Numbered from the stretch's first letter, positions 16,895 through 26,783 are shown. The stretch is DNA of 64,000 nucleotides from an uncultured Bacteroides sp. (GCA_902388495.1 CABMPP010000010.1:62001-126000), one strand, 5' to 3'. Notes: a model not told the origin generated them from the letters alone. Numbers and translations: made by a program.

Positions 16895-17701
16895 ATGAAA
16901 AAGAACCTTATTATCATTGCCGCTATGCTGTGCGGAATGAGTTGTACTACCACCGCTTATGCACAATTTAAGATCGGTGGAAAGAAAATCAATGTAAACA
17001 AAGTGGTTCAGGCAGGTACTGATGCCGTGAAAGCCGTTACCTTATCGGATGCAGACATTGCCGCCATGAGCAAGGAGTATATGGTGTGGATGGATGAACA
17101 CAACCCGTTGACGAAGCCCGACAGTGAATACGGCAAGCGTCTGGAAAAACTGACCGGCCACATCAAGGAAGTGGACGGACTGAAGGTGAACTTCGGTGTT
17201 TACGAAGTAGTGGACGTGAATGCTTTTGCATGTGGAGACGGCAGTGTGCGTATCTGTGCCGGATTGATGGATATCATGACGGACGATGAAGTGATGGCGG
17301 TTGTCGGACACGAAATCGGTCACGTAATCCACACCGATTCTAAGGATGCCATGAAGAATGCCTACATGCGTTCGGCTGTGAAGAATGCCGCCGGTGCTGC
17401 AAGTTCCACGGTTTCTAAACTGACAGACTCTGAACTGGGTGCCATGGCAGAAGCTCTGGCCGGTGCACAATATTCTCAAAAGCAGGAGACGGAAGCGGAT
17501 GATTACGGATTTGAGTTCAGCATCAAGCACAATCTGGATCCGTATGCCATGTACAATGCGTTGAACAAGCTGTTGGAGCTTTCGGAAGGTGCGCCTCAGG
17601 ATTCTAAATTCCAGAAAATGTTCTCTTCCCATCCGGACACGGCAAAGCGTGTAGCTCGTGCCAAGGAGCATGCGGATGAGTATACGAAAAACAAACAATA
17701 A
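16895..17701 (+). CDS. M48-family metalloprotease, exported
   Basis: 268 aa. An N-terminal signal (about 1-23) ends TAYAQ. A Cys inside it (GMSC) makes lipidation possible but the lipobox is poor. The zinc site is GHEIGHVIH (about 147-155), with the third ligand Glu in QKQETEADDYGF (about 198). A C-terminal SSHPDTAKRVARAKEHA is typical of M48B/LoiP-like periplasmic proteases, which act in envelope quality control. The first ~60 residues after the signal are Lys/Val-rich and of unknown fold. It stands alone between two terminators. Confidence 0.88.
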   Translation: MKKNLIIIAAMLCGMSCTTTAYAQFKIGGKKINVNKVVQAGTDAVKAVTLSDADIAAMSKEYMVWMDEHNPLTKPDSEYGKRLEKLTGHIKEVDGLKVNFGVYEVVDVNAFACGDGSVRICAGLMDIMTDDEVMAVVGHEIGHVIHTDSKDAMKNAYMRSAVKNAAGAASSTVSKLTDSELGAMAEALAGAQYSQKQETEADDYGFEFSIKHNLDPYAMYNALNKLLELSEGAPQDSKFQKMFSSHPDTAKRVARAKEHADEYTKNKQ

Positions 17702-17724
17702 AGCAAGTTTGCTATTATAAAGAT

Positions 17725-17760
17725 AAGGTGGGATCAGGAATTACCTGAATCCCACCTTTT
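17725..17760 (+). terminator. Terminator after the M48 protease
   Basis: AAGGTGGGATCAGG pairs with CCTGAATCCCACCTT with a single bulged A, followed by TT. The loop is 5 nt. Confidence 0.8.
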
Positions 17761-17764
17761 ACAA

Positions 17765-17837
17765 GGCTACACCCTTTCTCCCGGATGGCTACACCCTTTG
17801 GAGGTGATGGCTACACCATCCGCAGGAAAGGGTGTAG
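17765..17837. repeat. Three 22-bp direct repeats followed by an inverted copy
   Basis: GGCTACACCCTTT begins at 17765 and 17787, and GGCTACACC at 17809, so the period is 22 bp. GAAAGGGTGTAG at 17826-17837 is the inverse of the repeat core and could pair with either of the first two units. It lies 4 bp after the terminator of the M48 gene. The rest of the 334-bp gap (17838-18035) shows only a TATGTTTG box at 17997-18004. Confidence 0.7.
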
Positions 17838-18035
17838 TCCTGCCAGAGCCCCGTTTCCGCAAGATGTGTGCCCTGATTTTTAGTTCAGTTAGACAAATGA
17901 TATTGGGGATTTTGATTAATTGAAATAATAATCTTTACTTTGCTCATTATCTATAAATAAGAATAACGATTTACTTTCAAATTAAAATATTTTTAGTATG
18001 TTTGCTGCATTATTTATGAAAAGCATAACTTTTGT

Positions 18036-18722
18036 ATGAAAAAGCAAGATTTCATCTTTATTTTTGTCTTAGTGATAATTTTCTTACCGTTCTTTGTGAG
18101 TGATACTGTTTACGAATGGTATAAGTCCTTCAATGCTGCACATGGCATGGTGATGAGTTTTCTTAAGTTTGGAATTCTTGCTACAATGGGTGAGGTACTG
18201 GGGCTTCGCATCAGCGCAGGAGTTTACAATAGGAAGGGTTTTGGTGTGCTTCCTCGTGCGGTGGTATGGGGACTTTTAGGAATGGGAATCAATGCCGCCA
18301 TGATAATCTTCTCAAAAGGGGTGCCACAATTCATGGAATACATGGGAATGGCAAATGCCACCACTATTATAAATGGAGAGTTCTGTATGGATAAGTTTTG
18401 GATTGCATTTGCCATATCTGTTGCCATGAATACCATCTTTGCACCGGTATTTATGACATTTCATAAGATTACCGACACACATATCATAGATTGTGGAGGT
18501 TCCCTGCGTAGCCTCCTCACCCCCATCCCAATGACTCGCATCATCACACATCTGAACTGGGATGCACAATGGAACTTCGTTTTTAAGAAAAGCATTCCTT
18601 TCTTCTGGTATCCGGCCCACACCATCACATTTCTCCTGCCGGGAGAAATGCGGGTGCTTTTTGCAGCCATTTTAGGTGTAGTGCTGGGTGTATTGTTGGC
18701 CATTGCGGCACGGATGAAATAA
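18036..18722 (+). CDS. Mpv17/PMP22-like integral membrane protein
   Basis: 228 aa with about five hydrophobic segments (about 6-24, 40-60, 75-95, 120-145, 200-225). The C-terminal part reads SIPFFWYPAHTITFLLP followed by GEMRVLFAAILGVV. This corresponds to the Mpv17 family hallmark (W-x-x-W/Y-P ... NF-x-x-VP ... R-V-L), including the Pro, Phe and Arg positions. Mpv17 proteins are best known from mitochondrial and peroxisomal membranes, and bacterial members have no assigned function. A TATGTTTG -7 box stands at 17997-18004. The gene is convergent with the ABC ATPase gene, with 5 bp between their stops. Confidence 0.7.
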   Translation: MKKQDFIFIFVLVIIFLPFFVSDTVYEWYKSFNAAHGMVMSFLKFGILATMGEVLGLRISAGVYNRKGFGVLPRAVVWGLLGMGINAAMIIFSKGVPQFMEYMGMANATTIINGEFCMDKFWIAFAISVAMNTIFAPVFMTFHKITDTHIIDCGGSLRSLLTPIPMTRIITHLNWDAQWNFVFKKSIPFFWYPAHTITFLLPGEMRVLFAAILGVVLGVLLAIAARMK

Positions 18723-18727
18723 GTCTG

Positions 18728-19402
18728 TTACAGACTCGTTTCCGTCACCACTTGTCCGTCGAACAGATTAATGGTGCGTCCGGCAAAACCGGCATCGTGC
18801 TGGGAGTGTGTTACCATTACGATGGTGGTTCCTTCTTTATTCAGTTCGCTTAGCAGTTCCATAACTTCTTTTCCGTTTTTGGAATCGAGGTTACCGGTAG
18901 GCTCATCGGCAAGGATTAGTTTTGGGTTTGATACTACTGCACGGGCTATGGCTACGCGTTGTTGCTGACCACCGGAGAGCTGTTGCGGAAAATGCTTGCT
19001 GCGGTGCATAATGGCCATACGTTCCATGGCTGCTTCTACACGGCGTTTGCGCTCGGCGGCGGGGATGCCCATGTAGAGCAGGGGCAGTTCGATGTTCTCG
19101 TATACGTTCAGTTCGTCAATCAGGTTGAAACTTTGGAATACAAAGCCGATGACTCCCTTGCGCAGGCTGGTGCGCTGTGCTTCCGTATATTTGGAAACTT
19201 CTTTTTCGTTCAGGTAGTACTCCCCTTCTGTCGGATTGTCCAGCAGGCCGAGAATATTCAACAAAGTGGATTTTCCGCAACCGGACGGTCCCATAATGGC
19301 AACGAATTCTCCATCTTTCACTTCAATGTTCACGTTGTTCAAAGCTAAAGTCTGTACTTCTTCAGTTTTGAAAATCTTCTGTAAATTTACGGTTCTAATC
19401 AT
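18728..19402 (-). CDS. ABC transporter ATPase of the eight-permease operon (MacB/LolD-type)
   Basis: 224 aa nucleotide-binding domain. Walker A is GPSGCGKSTLL (about 38), the Q-loop is FVFQSFNLIDELNVYEN (about 88), the signature is LSGGQQQRVAIARA (about 142) and Walker B is LILADEPTGNLDSKNG (about 163). The switch His is in MVTHSQHDAG. The LFDGQVV ending is typical of the MacB/LolD/FtsE class, which powers mechanotransmission rather than transport through a pore. It is the last gene of the TolC - adaptor - permease operon and the only ATPase in it, so it probably serves all eight permeases. It lies 47 bp after the last permease gene. Confidence 0.93.
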   Translation of the reverse strand: MIRTVNLQKIFKTEEVQTLALNNVNIEVKDGEFVAIMGPSGCGKSTLLNILGLLDNPTEGEYYLNEKEVSKYTEAQRTSLRKGVIGFVFQSFNLIDELNVYENIELPLLYMGIPAAERKRRVEAAMERMAIMHRSKHFPQQLSGGQQQRVAIARAVVSNPKLILADEPTGNLDSKNGKEVMELLSELNKEGTTIVMVTHSQHDAGFAGRTINLFDGQVVTETSL

Positions 19403-19449
19403 AATGTCTCATTTTTATAGTTTATAAATATATCAATTTCTTCATTTGG

Positions 19450-21768
19450 TTATTCCTTTTTCAGAATACTTGCCGGATTGAGATGCATCACTTTGTAGAT
19501 TTTGTATGCTGTAATAAGGAATATCAAAAATGCCATGGTAAGGAACAATAGTATTCCCCAGTCCCAACGGTATATATTTTCAAGGCCTGACCTTTCCAGC
19601 ATTTTTATCAACATCAACCGCAACAATGGATAGATGATGCAGAAAGCAGTAAGATAGATAATCAGGTAAATCTTGCCGAATAATAAGGCGATAGTTTTAG
19701 GACTGGCACCATTAATTTTTCGGATGACAACCTCTTTCTGACGGCTTATTGTATCCATAGAAATGGCAGAATAGACGCTTAGCATCACAAGGAGCACACT
19801 GATTATAGCCAACAATGTGGAGGCTTTCTGCATCATTTCCATTGCACCTATGGTAGTCTGTCTGGTGTTGCTGATGTTGCGAATGTCTAATGGCAGGGTG
19901 TTGGGAATATACCGTCGGCATATTTCCGTTATCTGCTTAACAGCTTCGGAGGTTTTGCCGGAATCAGATACTTTAAAAAAGTAAGTGGATGCTTCGGGGC
20001 TCACCATGAATATGGAGCCGATGACTTTTTTACGTTCAACTTCCTCTTTATACAGAGCTTCATAAGTCCCTGCAATCTGATAATCCGCCCCGTCTAATCT
20101 GACGGCTCCTTCTATACTGTCTTTTTGTAGTTGTTTCCTAAATTCTCGGCTTACATATACTGTACCTTTAACATTGTAATCCACCTTTTTCCCTTCCATC
20201 GGGATATGGAAAAAGTTAAAATAATGAGGGTTGCCTTGTACCATAATGACTTGTCCTATTGAATGTTCATCCTTGCTATAGTTCATATAGGTAAATGAAT
20301 TGAAATTAAATCCTTGGGAAATAGTGGTCTGATCTATTATCTCGGACAGTGAACTTATATCCGATAGGATGGCATCTATATTCTGCTGCATACGTATACT
20401 GTTGACTGAAAGAGATATTACTTGTTTTTCTTCCTCCGCATTCAACGGGCTATACATCTTTCTAAAAATTTCATTAAAAGAAATGGTTATTCCATATACA
20501 CCTCCTACAAAGAAAATGGAAACAGCCAACTGAAGGCCTATCATAATGTTGCGAAACACATGCCGTTTCTGCTTTTGTACAATATGATGGATAATACTTA
20601 ATTGACGTAACTGATAGATGGGGTATATGATTATGAATAAACATATTAATAACAGAATAATATATAGGGAAAATTGCGAGCTATATACGTTTGCCAGGGA
20701 GAAACGAATCATATCCTCTTTCGGCATGTAAGTATATATGAGAGAGAGGAAGACTTCCGTCACAGCCAATGAGAGAAAGAAGGCAGCAGACATCATCCAG
20801 AATATTTCGGCAAAAAGCAACATGAACAGTCCCTTGATATCTGAACCCATGCATTTGCGAAGTGCCAGTTCACGTTGGCGGTTGTAGAACATCTGGATGA
20901 TGAATTTCATGAAGTTAATCAGTCCGGATAACAAAATAAGGGAAGCAATGAACTGGGCCAGCAGTATACTGATATTTCTTTGTACATCACTTTTGCGTTT
21001 TGCCTGCGAATAAGCACATGCATGTATATCCATCTCTCCTCGTTTCCATGTTATTTTTTCCAGTTGTCTGTTCAGACTTTCTAAGGTTGCCTGCCCGGTA
21101 AGGTAAGTACTTACACTGAGCGGTAAATGAGGATTCATGGATAATGGGAAATAACAGTCTGTAGTCCGTGCCTTAGATGACTTATCTTCAGAAGTAATTA
21201 CGTCTATAATTTTATAGTCCTTTATCTGATTGGGCAAGTAATGGTTCTCCGTTTCCAGATGGATAGTCATGCCCGTAGGATCTTCTTCTCCAAATACTTT
21301 TCGGGCAAACTCTCGGGAGATGATAACCTCGTCAGGAGCTATGATCTTAGTGTTTCCATTCTTCAGCTTTTTATTGTAATAAGAGAAGAACAAAGGCGAT
21401 ACACATTTGTATTGTATAAGGAACGGAAACTCTTGCTGATTCTTGTCAATGACTGTAATTTCCGCCTTTATGGAAGAATAGGAAGAGGCTATCAATGTGT
21501 CTATCCCTGAGAGTGATTGTTCTTCCAGATAGTTGATGTCATCTTTCAAACAATAGGTGTCTGCTATTGTTTGAATGGATGAAGAAAATGTAAATCCGAT
21601 ACGATGTTCGTAATTCGGCAAATCTTCTCTGTCAGACACGGTATCAATGAAATCATTCATCAGGCTGAAGCAAGTGATACCTACTGCCAGACAGATGGCC
21701 GATATAAAGCTATGTAGTTTATGATTCAATAAGTTGCGTAATGCAACTTTCAAATAATGTTTTATCAT
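19450..21768 (-). CDS. FtsX/MacB-type ABC permease 1 (MIxHY class, most divergent)
   Basis: 772 aa from the ATG at 21768 (MIKHYLKVALRNLLNHK). The frame stays open upstream to 21900 but that part is a remnant of another permease. Layout: TM1 (about 18-36), periplasmic domain 1, three TMs (about 275-420) with RQRELALRKCMGSD before the first loop, TM5 (about 440-460), periplasmic domain 2, and three C-terminal TMs with SRQKEVVIRKINGAS (about 650). It ends HLNPASILKKE where its sisters end NPAEVIKNE. Two FtsX units in one chain suggest that a single permease forms a complete transporter half with an ATPase dimer. It is the closest permease to the ATPase gene. Confidence 0.88.
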   Translation of the reverse strand: MIKHYLKVALRNLLNHKLHSFISAICLAVGITCFSLMNDFIDTVSDREDLPNYEHRIGFTFSSSIQTIADTYCLKDDINYLEEQSLSGIDTLIASSYSSIKAEITVIDKNQQEFPFLIQYKCVSPLFFSYYNKKLKNGNTKIIAPDEVIISREFARKVFGEEDPTGMTIHLETENHYLPNQIKDYKIIDVITSEDKSSKARTTDCYFPLSMNPHLPLSVSTYLTGQATLESLNRQLEKITWKRGEMDIHACAYSQAKRKSDVQRNISILLAQFIASLILLSGLINFMKFIIQMFYNRQRELALRKCMGSDIKGLFMLLFAEIFWMMSAAFFLSLAVTEVFLSLIYTYMPKEDMIRFSLANVYSSQFSLYIILLLICLFIIIYPIYQLRQLSIIHHIVQKQKRHVFRNIMIGLQLAVSIFFVGGVYGITISFNEIFRKMYSPLNAEEEKQVISLSVNSIRMQQNIDAILSDISSLSEIIDQTTISQGFNFNSFTYMNYSKDEHSIGQVIMVQGNPHYFNFFHIPMEGKKVDYNVKGTVYVSREFRKQLQKDSIEGAVRLDGADYQIAGTYEALYKEEVERKKVIGSIFMVSPEASTYFFKVSDSGKTSEAVKQITEICRRYIPNTLPLDIRNISNTRQTTIGAMEMMQKASTLLAIISVLLVMLSVYSAISMDTISRQKEVVIRKINGASPKTIALLFGKIYLIIYLTAFCIIYPLLRLMLIKMLERSGLENIYRWDWGILLFLTMAFLIFLITAYKIYKVMHLNPASILKKE

Positions 21769-21974
21769 TTCTATTTTAGATTTCAAATATATCAATTTTT
21801 TATTCTGTTTTAATGCAATCCATCGGATTTGTTTATTCAGCAGGTAGCCTTGCAGGCAGACGGTGATAACGGATATTCCCCAAACTATCACCAGAGGCAA
21901 TAGAAAATCAGGAAGAAAATCTTATTTCTCCACCAACTACGGACGATTATTTTCAGGGTTGCGAGTATGGTCAT
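21769..21974 (-). pseudogene. Remnant of a ninth ABC permease of a different class
   Basis: Reading leftward from the ATG at 21974, 28 codons give MTILATLKIIVRSWWRNKIF and continue to a TGA at 21888-21890. This resembles the N-terminus of another Bacteroides permease class (RSWWRNK before TM1). In another frame, codons from about 21900 to 21769 encode one hydrophobic segment and a basic tail (VIVWGISVITVCLQGYLLNK) like a permease C-terminus, running without a stop into permease 1. The simplest reading is a permease gene that lost about 700 internal codons and shifted frame. The class assignment is from memory of such proteins. Confidence 0.5.
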
Positions 21975-21998
21975 TGCTTATGTCTTTTCAGTATGTTA

Positions 21999-24392
21999 TT
22001 ATTCGTTCTTTATAACTTCTGCCGGATTACTTCTTGCAATCCGAAGAATACGGAAAAATATCGTGACGGCCGTAATAAACGTAACCACCAGGAATATGCA
22101 GCACCAGAATAAGAAACCGCAGTTAAAAAATACGGTGTACATCTGCTTCCACAGCATCAACGTAGCATATATCAGCGGGAAAGCGATGACGGCACTGCCT
22201 GCCAGCAATACAATGTAGAGGCGTGAAAACAGCAATATGATTTGAGGAATGCCGGCTCCGTTCACTTTCCGGATGGCAACTTCTTTCTGCCGGCGTTCGG
22301 TATCGAGTGTAATGCTGGAATAGACACCAAGCAAGGTGATGATGATGCTGACAATGGCAAAAAAGAGTATAATATCTTTTAGATTATATTCCAATGCCTG
22401 CATTTCGTAAATGTCATTCATCAGAGTTCTTACTTCACAGGATACACTTTCGGGAAGCATTTCGCGGCGAATCTTCTCCACCCATTTCTTTACCTCCCCT
22501 ATTTGCCCGGGATAGCACTTAATGTAACAATGACCGATATATCCCGAAGTTTCGTAAGGAATAAATGCATAACCATTGCTATGGTTGTAAACATTCGTCT
22601 CAAAGGGTGCGCAAATACCACAAACAGTATAGTCATTTTGCTGATCGTAGAGATTCATACCGATGACGTTTTTTTTCTGCGTCTCTTGATAGGTCCTATC
22701 CACTACAATGTCTTGTTTAGTATGTATTTCTCTTCCTTGCTCGATGGGAATATTCATGAAAGAAAAGAAATTGGAAGGTACAGCCATCAGCATGATTTCA
22801 ATCCAGGAATTGTCGTTTCCTTTCTCTGTCATCAGTTGGTTGCCGGAGAATCCATCCATGTAAGAGACATCAGACAGCAGAATATCTTTCACTCCGGCAT
22901 GTTGCCTGAAGCGTTCCACCATTGCCAACTTCTCTGCATTCTTCATAAAGGTATAATCCAACGGGACACTGAAGATTTCTGATTTCTCTTGAACACTCAG
23001 AGTGCTAAATAATGTATTCATTGTTTTTCTGGATTGCAAGTATAAGCTTACAGACAGTGCCACAAATATCCAGCAGATGAAGAACTGGATGCCCAGCATA
23101 AGGTTGCGCCCCCATTGTTTGCCGCGACGCTTATTGCCTCCGTTAATACCCATCTGTACCGAAATCTTATGAATACGTATGGCTACAAACAGGCAGATGA
23201 TGGCACAAAGCAGTATCAGTAGTCCGATGTACTGTAGTGCATGGATCAGGAGTAACCGGGTATCAAAGTTCATGGTGATCTCTGCTATGGAAAAATTCAG
23301 ATGACTTCCTATCAACTCTATACCCCATAATACCAGGAAAGAAGAGCAACTGATTACAAGCAAACTTTGCACAAAGAGTAATGAGAACAGTTGTCTCCAA
23401 TTACATCCGGTCATCTTCATGATACTGTATTCTTTGGTTCGATTGAAGAAGGAACCGATGAGGAAATGGAAAAAGTTCATCAGTCCGACCAGTAATATCA
23501 ACAGTCCGACAATACCGGTAATCCATTCCAGTATAATAATGCTCTTCATCTGGGGGGTATTATCCGTACGATGAACTGTAACTGTATATTTCTCGCTATA
23601 GAGTGTATAAGTATAATTTCGTTTACTGAATTGTTTTTCCAAACCCTTCATTGTGATATGTGGAGAAAGCAGGACATAATTGTTGGCTCCAGTTATTTCA
23701 TACCGTTTAGGACTTTGCAAAAGCCCTTCACTGTCATTCAGAGTCAGCATATCCAACCGCTCCATAAATGCGAAACTGTTATTCAGAGGAATATCTTCCA
23801 TTACAGCTTGGATGGTATAGGCGATTCCTCCTGTTCTCGGGGTACTTTCCGGAGAAGTACCGAGGCGTCTTGTTAAAGTCAATTGTTTGCCGATGGCCTC
23901 TTCTGCCTTGCCGAATATTCTCGTAGCAGTCGATTGGCTCATGATGACAGCATTGGGGGTCCGGCTTGCCGTTTCCCAGCTACCGGCCACTATTTGCGGA
24001 GTAAACACTTCATTATAGAAAGTATCTGTTTCGAATGTGGACAATTCATAAGGTAATATCTTGTCCTGAGATAGCGTTACATTGTAAGGATAAGTACGTG
24101 GATACGTTACACACGTAACAGCTTCTATTTCTCCCGTAGCCCATGTGCGAAGTTCTTCTGCCAAAGGTGCGGGAGAACCGGAGAAGTACCTTTGATTGTT
24201 GTTATATAAACTCAATTCAGCAATACGTTTATAGTTGCTGAAACATCGGTCTGTATCTTCCACGAAACGACTGCAATACATGCAGATGCTGAAGCAAAGC
24301 AGGCCTACTGCCAAGCCAATGATGGAAATGATATTCTGTGTCTTGTACTTCCATAAGCTCCTGAATGCTATTTTAAAATAATGTGTTATCAT
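21999..24392 (-). CDS. FtsX/MacB-type ABC permease 2 (MIxHY class)
   Basis: 797 aa, start MITHYFKIAFRSLWKYKTQN at 24392. TM1 (about 20-38) is followed by a periplasmic domain with RIFGKAEEAIGKQLTLT, the MacB_PCD motif in which an incoming element is tested. Three TMs (about 290-420), TM5, a second periplasmic domain (with FMNIPIEQGREI) and three TMs follow. The coupling segment is ERRQKEVAIRKVNGAGIP (about 700). It ends ARSNPAEVIKNE. It is separated from permease 3 by 12 bp and followed by the permease remnant. Substrate unknown. In this class the periplasmic domains differ far more than the membrane parts. Confidence 0.9.
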   Translation of the reverse strand: MITHYFKIAFRSLWKYKTQNIISIIGLAVGLLCFSICMYCSRFVEDTDRCFSNYKRIAELSLYNNNQRYFSGSPAPLAEELRTWATGEIEAVTCVTYPRTYPYNVTLSQDKILPYELSTFETDTFYNEVFTPQIVAGSWETASRTPNAVIMSQSTATRIFGKAEEAIGKQLTLTRRLGTSPESTPRTGGIAYTIQAVMEDIPLNNSFAFMERLDMLTLNDSEGLLQSPKRYEITGANNYVLLSPHITMKGLEKQFSKRNYTYTLYSEKYTVTVHRTDNTPQMKSIIILEWITGIVGLLILLVGLMNFFHFLIGSFFNRTKEYSIMKMTGCNWRQLFSLLFVQSLLVISCSSFLVLWGIELIGSHLNFSIAEITMNFDTRLLLIHALQYIGLLILLCAIICLFVAIRIHKISVQMGINGGNKRRGKQWGRNLMLGIQFFICWIFVALSVSLYLQSRKTMNTLFSTLSVQEKSEIFSVPLDYTFMKNAEKLAMVERFRQHAGVKDILLSDVSYMDGFSGNQLMTEKGNDNSWIEIMLMAVPSNFFSFMNIPIEQGREIHTKQDIVVDRTYQETQKKNVIGMNLYDQQNDYTVCGICAPFETNVYNHSNGYAFIPYETSGYIGHCYIKCYPGQIGEVKKWVEKIRREMLPESVSCEVRTLMNDIYEMQALEYNLKDIILFFAIVSIIITLLGVYSSITLDTERRQKEVAIRKVNGAGIPQIILLFSRLYIVLLAGSAVIAFPLIYATLMLWKQMYTVFFNCGFLFWCCIFLVVTFITAVTIFFRILRIARSNPAEVIKNE

Positions 24393-24404
24393 CGTTTTAA
24401 TATT

Positions 24405-26771
24405 TTATTCGTTCTTAATCACTTCTGCCGGATTTTCATTTGCTGCCCGCCATACACGCCAGCTGATGCCGGCAATGACTACCAATGCTAATCCTATAAA
24501 AATAAGCACAAAAGGCAGGAAGCTGATGCTGACTTGGCGGGTGTAGTTTTCTATCCAGTGCTTAATGATAACATAGGTTATGGGAAAAGCTACGAGTGCG
24601 GCAACACAAAGCATACTTATATACTCGTGGAAAAACATGAGTAGAATACTCCATACGCTGGCACCGTTTACTTTGCGTATCGCTATTTCCTTACGGCGCT
24701 GTTCGCAAGTAAGCGTAACCAGCGAATAGATGCCGAACATAGCAGTAAATATACATACTAAAGAGGCAAAGCTAAGCAAACGCGTCAGCATATCCTCGGA
24801 ACGGAGATAGTTATTATAAATTTCTTCTTCGCTGTTTATTTGCAGAATCTTGTCGGGCGGACACTCTTCGCGACAAATAGCTTCGAGAGCTTGGCGACAT
24901 TCATTCCAAGTACCTTCTTTGTATTTGAATAAGATTCCGGCACTCTTTTGCATATATCCCATATCCTCTCCAACTATAAAAGCTGTGTTGGGAACTGGTA
25001 AAGTGGGTGCTGTGTAGTGGCAGTCTTTCACCACACCGATAATCGTATAGGTTATGTAAGGTGTAATGACATGTTTGCCAATGGCTTCCTGGGGAGTCCA
25101 TCCCATGCGACGTGCCAATGATTCGTTAATGATGATTTCATCATATGTAGAGAAGTCGTTGAGCCATTCGCCTGTCAGCAATGTAATACCATAGTAGCGA
25201 AAGAAATCTTCTCTGCCCAAAAACAGATTTACAGGTATAGGTGCATTGAGTGGTGTATCCAGTCCGTCCCAATTATCCCATTGCCCAATAGCTTGGATTT
25301 GTACTATCAGTGAAGAATAATCATTAGGCAAAACTTCAGTTACCATAGGTAAGTTCTTCACCTTTTCCACCAGTGGATACATATTGAAATCACCTCTTAC
25401 AGAGAAACTTCCTTTATTCTGAAATTCCATTCCTAAATCGCGATGGCGTAAGTAATCCAGTTGCTGGTTCATTAAAATGGTGCAGCCGATAAAACCGAAG
25501 CAGACAAAAAGTTGTAATACGATGCTTCCCTTGCGCAGTAGCGAACCGGTACGCCGTCCTGCATCGTGGCGTAACGAACGGTGTAAAGAGCGGTGATATA
25601 GAAAATATAGCAATCCGATGATAGCAGCTAATATAATGATAGAAATCAGTAGGACAAACAGAAATGTTTCGCCATATAATGCCGACTTCGGAGCATCTAT
25701 TCCTGTCAGTTCGATGAACTGAGGTAGGCAAAGTTCTATAATGAAGAATCCCGTAAAGATGGCACATACCAATAGGAGCAAAAACTCAATAGTCAATAAT
25801 GATATGAGAGAACGAACGTTAGCTCCGTGAATCATCCGTAAAGCCATTTCGCGTTGGCGAACTCTCATGCGATTGATAAACAAAGTAAGGTAATTGATGA
25901 GTGCGCACACAATAATCAAAATAGCTGCAACAGAGAAGTAAACTATATAATTGAAGGTAATAGCTGCTTCTTTATCCTTCCGAAAGTCTTGGGCGTAATG
26001 TAACTCAGAGAGTGGTGTAAGGTAGATCCGTTTTATTCCGGTTTTTCGTGTATCGGTTACTTGTTGCAGTTCATGTGGCATATTGGCCGTTATTTTTGCT
26101 TCAAGTTCTTTGGGATTAGTGCCAGGCTTTACTTTTATCAGCATGTTCCAAGTGATATACCACCAGGTTCTTCCCAATTCGGGATTACCGATTAACTTAA
26201 ATGGGAAGTTGGTATGTGTATCTTCGGCTCGAACAATGGCTCCGATTTTCTTTTTGCGGCTCCACGTCTCCACTTCTTTTCCCAGCGGGTCTTCTGTACC
26301 AAACCATTCTTTGGCTGCTTTCTCGGTAATAGCAACCTCTGAATTATCTTTGGGTAGCATAAAGTTGCGGCTACCTTTTATAATCCGAATATTCATCAAT
26401 TGCATCCATGCACTGTCTGCTGATGAAAATGCGACATCCTGGTATATGCCGTTTACACTAATGCGTTCAGAGGAACTAATATGAAAAGGCGCAGCAATTT
26501 CTATCTCGGGAAAATGCTCCGTCAGGTAGGTGGCAAGTGAATAAGGAACTCGGGGTGAAATTTGCCCTTCCGCATATTCATCATTTGTACGTATCATATA
26601 GATACGGTCTACATCCTGACGGAAATTGTCATAAGTCGTTTCGTAATGTATCCAGTAGAGTGACAGTGCAAAACATACAAAGCCTACCGCCAATCCCAAA
26701 ATACTGATTATTGACTGAACTTTATACTTTAACAAGTTCCTTGTTGCTACCTTTATATAATGTGCTATCAT
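24405..26771 (-). CDS. FtsX/MacB-type ABC permease 3 (MIxHY class)
   Basis: 788 aa, start MIAHYIKVATRNLLKYKVQS at 26771. Order: TM1 (about 20-40), periplasmic domain 1 with EWFGTEDPLGKEV (about 165), TMs 2-4 (about 280-400) with RQREMALRMIHGANVRS at the coupling position, TM5 (about 425), periplasmic domain 2 with ARRMGWTPQEAIGKHV (about 565), and TMs 6-8 with EQRRKEIAIRKVNGASVW (about 680). It ends NENPAEVIKNE. The spacers to its neighbours are 12 bp on each side, so it is within one transcript. It is downstream of the internal promoter at 29112-29128. Confidence 0.9.
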   Translation of the reverse strand: MIAHYIKVATRNLLKYKVQSIISILGLAVGFVCFALSLYWIHYETTYDNFRQDVDRIYMIRTNDEYAEGQISPRVPYSLATYLTEHFPEIEIAAPFHISSSERISVNGIYQDVAFSSADSAWMQLMNIRIIKGSRNFMLPKDNSEVAITEKAAKEWFGTEDPLGKEVETWSRKKKIGAIVRAEDTHTNFPFKLIGNPELGRTWWYITWNMLIKVKPGTNPKELEAKITANMPHELQQVTDTRKTGIKRIYLTPLSELHYAQDFRKDKEAAITFNYIVYFSVAAILIIVCALINYLTLFINRMRVRQREMALRMIHGANVRSLISLLTIEFLLLLVCAIFTGFFIIELCLPQFIELTGIDAPKSALYGETFLFVLLISIIILAAIIGLLYFLYHRSLHRSLRHDAGRRTGSLLRKGSIVLQLFVCFGFIGCTILMNQQLDYLRHRDLGMEFQNKGSFSVRGDFNMYPLVEKVKNLPMVTEVLPNDYSSLIVQIQAIGQWDNWDGLDTPLNAPIPVNLFLGREDFFRYYGITLLTGEWLNDFSTYDEIIINESLARRMGWTPQEAIGKHVITPYITYTIIGVVKDCHYTAPTLPVPNTAFIVGEDMGYMQKSAGILFKYKEGTWNECRQALEAICREECPPDKILQINSEEEIYNNYLRSEDMLTRLLSFASLVCIFTAMFGIYSLVTLTCEQRRKEIAIRKVNGASVWSILLMFFHEYISMLCVAALVAFPITYVIIKHWIENYTRQVSISFLPFVLIFIGLALVVIAGISWRVWRAANENPAEVIKNE

Positions 26772-26783
26772 GGTTTTAATGTT

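Noticed and set aside
18723..18737. Small palindrome AGTCTG-TTA-CAGACT between the Mpv17-like and ATPase genes
   Set aside because: A 6-bp stem with no T-tract is too weak to call a terminator in either direction.
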